A DNA stretch of 6,494 bases from Candidatus Kapaibacterium sp. (GTDB lineage Bacteria > Bacteroidota > Ignavibacteria > Kapaibacteriales > HRBIN21), in the NCBI GenBank assembly GCA_025055465.1, contig JANWXA010000113.1, positions 1 through 6,494 on the forward strand. Direction: 5' to 3'. The translations under genes were made by a program, and so were the position numbers. Each line of letters opens with the position of its first letter. The stretch's first letter is position 1. Positions 5,461 to 6,494 of this stretch are shown here, piece after piece. Below the pieces are notes generated by a model that was given only the letters and a program-made list of their open reading frames with translations, had not been told where the DNA came from and did no database searches.

Positions 5461-6494
5461 ATGCAGCGCTGGGCAATTTGCCTCTTGCTCGTGGTATTGT
5501 CTCCAGGGATGTGGGGCCAACCGACGGTGGAGTGGGCAACTTACCTTGGTGCCACAGCGCAGGACGAACTGCGTGCTTCAGCGACCGCGTTTGACGGATC
5601 GGTCGCAGTCGTGGGCTGGACCTTAGGAGTGAACTTTCCGGTACACAATGCGTGGCAGGGGGCAAATTCTGGCGGGGAAGATGCCGTTATTGCAAAGTTT
5701 GACCCCACTGGAACTCTCCTATGGGCAACCTACTTCGGTGGCAGCGGCAACGAACGCGCGCTCGGAGTAGCTACAGATGCCGATGGAAATATTTACCTGG
5801 TTGGGGTCACAACGAGCACGGACTTGCCCGTTGCCAACGCCTTTCAGAGTAGCAAGGCTGCGGGCAGTGATGCTTTCATTGCGAAATTTTCTCCTAACGG
5901 GCAACGCATTTGGGCCACATATTACGGTGGCAACGGCGATGACGTTGCTACCTCAGTAGTGGTAGACGCTCAGGGGATGGTGGATATCACGGGGTACACT
6001 GGTAGCACCAATTTCCCCGTGACGGCGAACGCAGTTCAGGGTTCTCTGGCAGGTTACGCAGACGCCTTCGTGCTTCAGATGCGACTTGATGGAATGCGAG
6101 TGTGGGCCACCTATTTTGGGGGGGCTGCACCTGATTATGCATACAGTATTGCCGTGGATGCGCGACGCACTATCTACATCTGTGGGGAGACCAGCAGCCC
6201 GAACTTTCCCGTGCGCAATGCTTTTCAGCGCACCCCTAACGGTGGTACTGAAGCCTTTGTGGTTTGCTTCGGCCCCTTCGGAGTGTGGAATTGGTCTACG
6301 TACTATGGTGGGGCAGACAACGATCGCGCCTACGCCGTTTCAGTGACGCCAGACCGGCTGGTAACAGTTGTTGGCATGACTGCGAGTGGTGACCTGCGCA
6401 TTACCCCCATTTGGCAGATTCAGCATGCCGGCGGTGCCTCGGACGCTTTCGTCGTGCAGCTTTCTTCGGCCGGGGAATTTCGGTGGGCCACTTT
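5461..6494 (+). CDS. Secreted SBBP beta-propeller repeat protein, N-terminal part (runs off the window)
   Basis: 344 codons are visible, with no stop before the window edge. The start MQRWAICLLLVVLSPGMWGQ is a signal peptide: a basic residue, a hydrophobic core at about 5-14 and likely cleavage near residues 19-20. From W25 the protein is a run of 63-64-residue units, each opening W(A/S)TY-x-G-(G/A) and carrying a VGxT-type strand, a segment like NFPVxNAxQ and a DAFV/DAVI strand. This is the pattern of SBBP (beta-propeller) repeats found in exported and cell-surface proteins of the FCB group and other bacteria. No enzyme motif is seen. In this lineage such proteins often end in a type IX secretion sorting domain, but the C-terminus is outside the window, so that is a guess. 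ATG 5458 is an alternative start (one extra Met). The gene is 26 nt past tRNA-Arg(UCG) and may be co-transcribed. Role unknown; surface structure or adhesion is possible. Confidence 0.88.
   Translation, partial: MQRWAICLLLVVLSPGMWGQPTVEWATYLGATAQDELRASATAFDGSVAVVGWTLGVNFPVHNAWQGANSGGEDAVIAKFDPTGTLLWATYFGGSGNERALGVATDADGNIYLVGVTTSTDLPVANAFQSSKAAGSDAFIAKFSPNGQRIWATYYGGNGDDVATSVVVDAQGMVDITGYTGSTNFPVTANAVQGSLAGYADAFVLQMRLDGMRVWATYFGGAAPDYAYSIAVDARRTIYICGETSSPNFPVRNAFQRTPNGGTEAFVVCFGPFGVWNWSTYYGGADNDRAYAVSVTPDRLVTVVGMTASGDLRITPIWQIQHAGGASDAFVVQLSSAGEFRWAT
5533..6494 (+). repeat. Tandem coding repeat of 63-64 codons (SBBP units)
   Basis: The TGG codon that opens each unit falls at 5533, 5722, 5911, 6103, 6292 and 6484, giving periods of 189, 189, 192, 189 and 192 nt. 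Five full units and the start of a sixth are visible. The first is the most divergent at its start (WATYLGATAQDE), the fifth in its middle (DLRITPIWQ where others have NFPV-like NAxQ). The units are well conserved as protein but quite diverged as DNA, which points to an old propeller repeat and not a recent expansion. Confidence 0.85.

Noticed and set aside
5237..5594. Frames on both strands over the second tRNA, with products containing SSIGESTRLRIWGLRVRVLP, GSGGCGFESCRARFF and GRTRTRNPQIRSLVLSP
   Set aside because: The same artefact: translations of a tRNA gene, overlapping the ends of two real coding regions.

Overview
The window holds a divergent pair of loci. On the minus strand, running off the left edge, is a TrpB2-type tryptophan synthase beta chain (1-1247, lacking its C-terminal end). 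After a roughly 215-bp divergent intergenic region, everything is on the plus strand and tightly packed: a membrane-anchored PpiD/SurA-type parvulin chaperone (1463-3637), tRNA-Arg(UCU) (3638-3711), an NFACT/RqcH-family ribosome quality-control protein (3717-5348), tRNA-Arg(UCG) (5361-5434), and the start of a secreted SBBP beta-propeller repeat protein (5461 to the right edge, incomplete).

The likely source is a bacterium of the Chlorobiota/Ignavibacteria/Kapabacteria part of the FCB group. This rests on the style of the PpiD protein (SurA-like N-terminus after one TM helix, several parvulin-like tails), the use of a TrpB2 protein, the SBBP secretion-type protein, and weak or absent Shine-Dalgarno sequences at two of the four genes. 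It is inference from protein style, not a phylogenetic result. Base composition is moderate, slightly above 50% G+C by eye.

The plus-strand genes have gaps of 0, 5, 12 and 26 nt, so a single transcript carrying mRNA and tRNA segments in alternation is plausible. The first tRNA begins at the base after the ppiD stop codon. The NFACT start codon lies 5 nt past the 3' end of that tRNA, so tRNA maturation would cut the messages apart and leave the NFACT mRNA almost leaderless. The theme of the cluster is proteostasis and translation: an envelope-facing folding factor, a ribosome rescue factor that works with tRNA on stalled 50S subunits, and two arginine tRNAs. The tRNAs are Arg and not the Ala tRNA that RqcH is known to use, so the link may be only positional.

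I found no mobile element, CRISPR array, phage gene or clearly new system. The points most worth checking are the mRNA/tRNA interleaving, the degenerate N-terminal domain of the NFACT protein, and a small well-initiated ORF that overlaps the trpB2 start.
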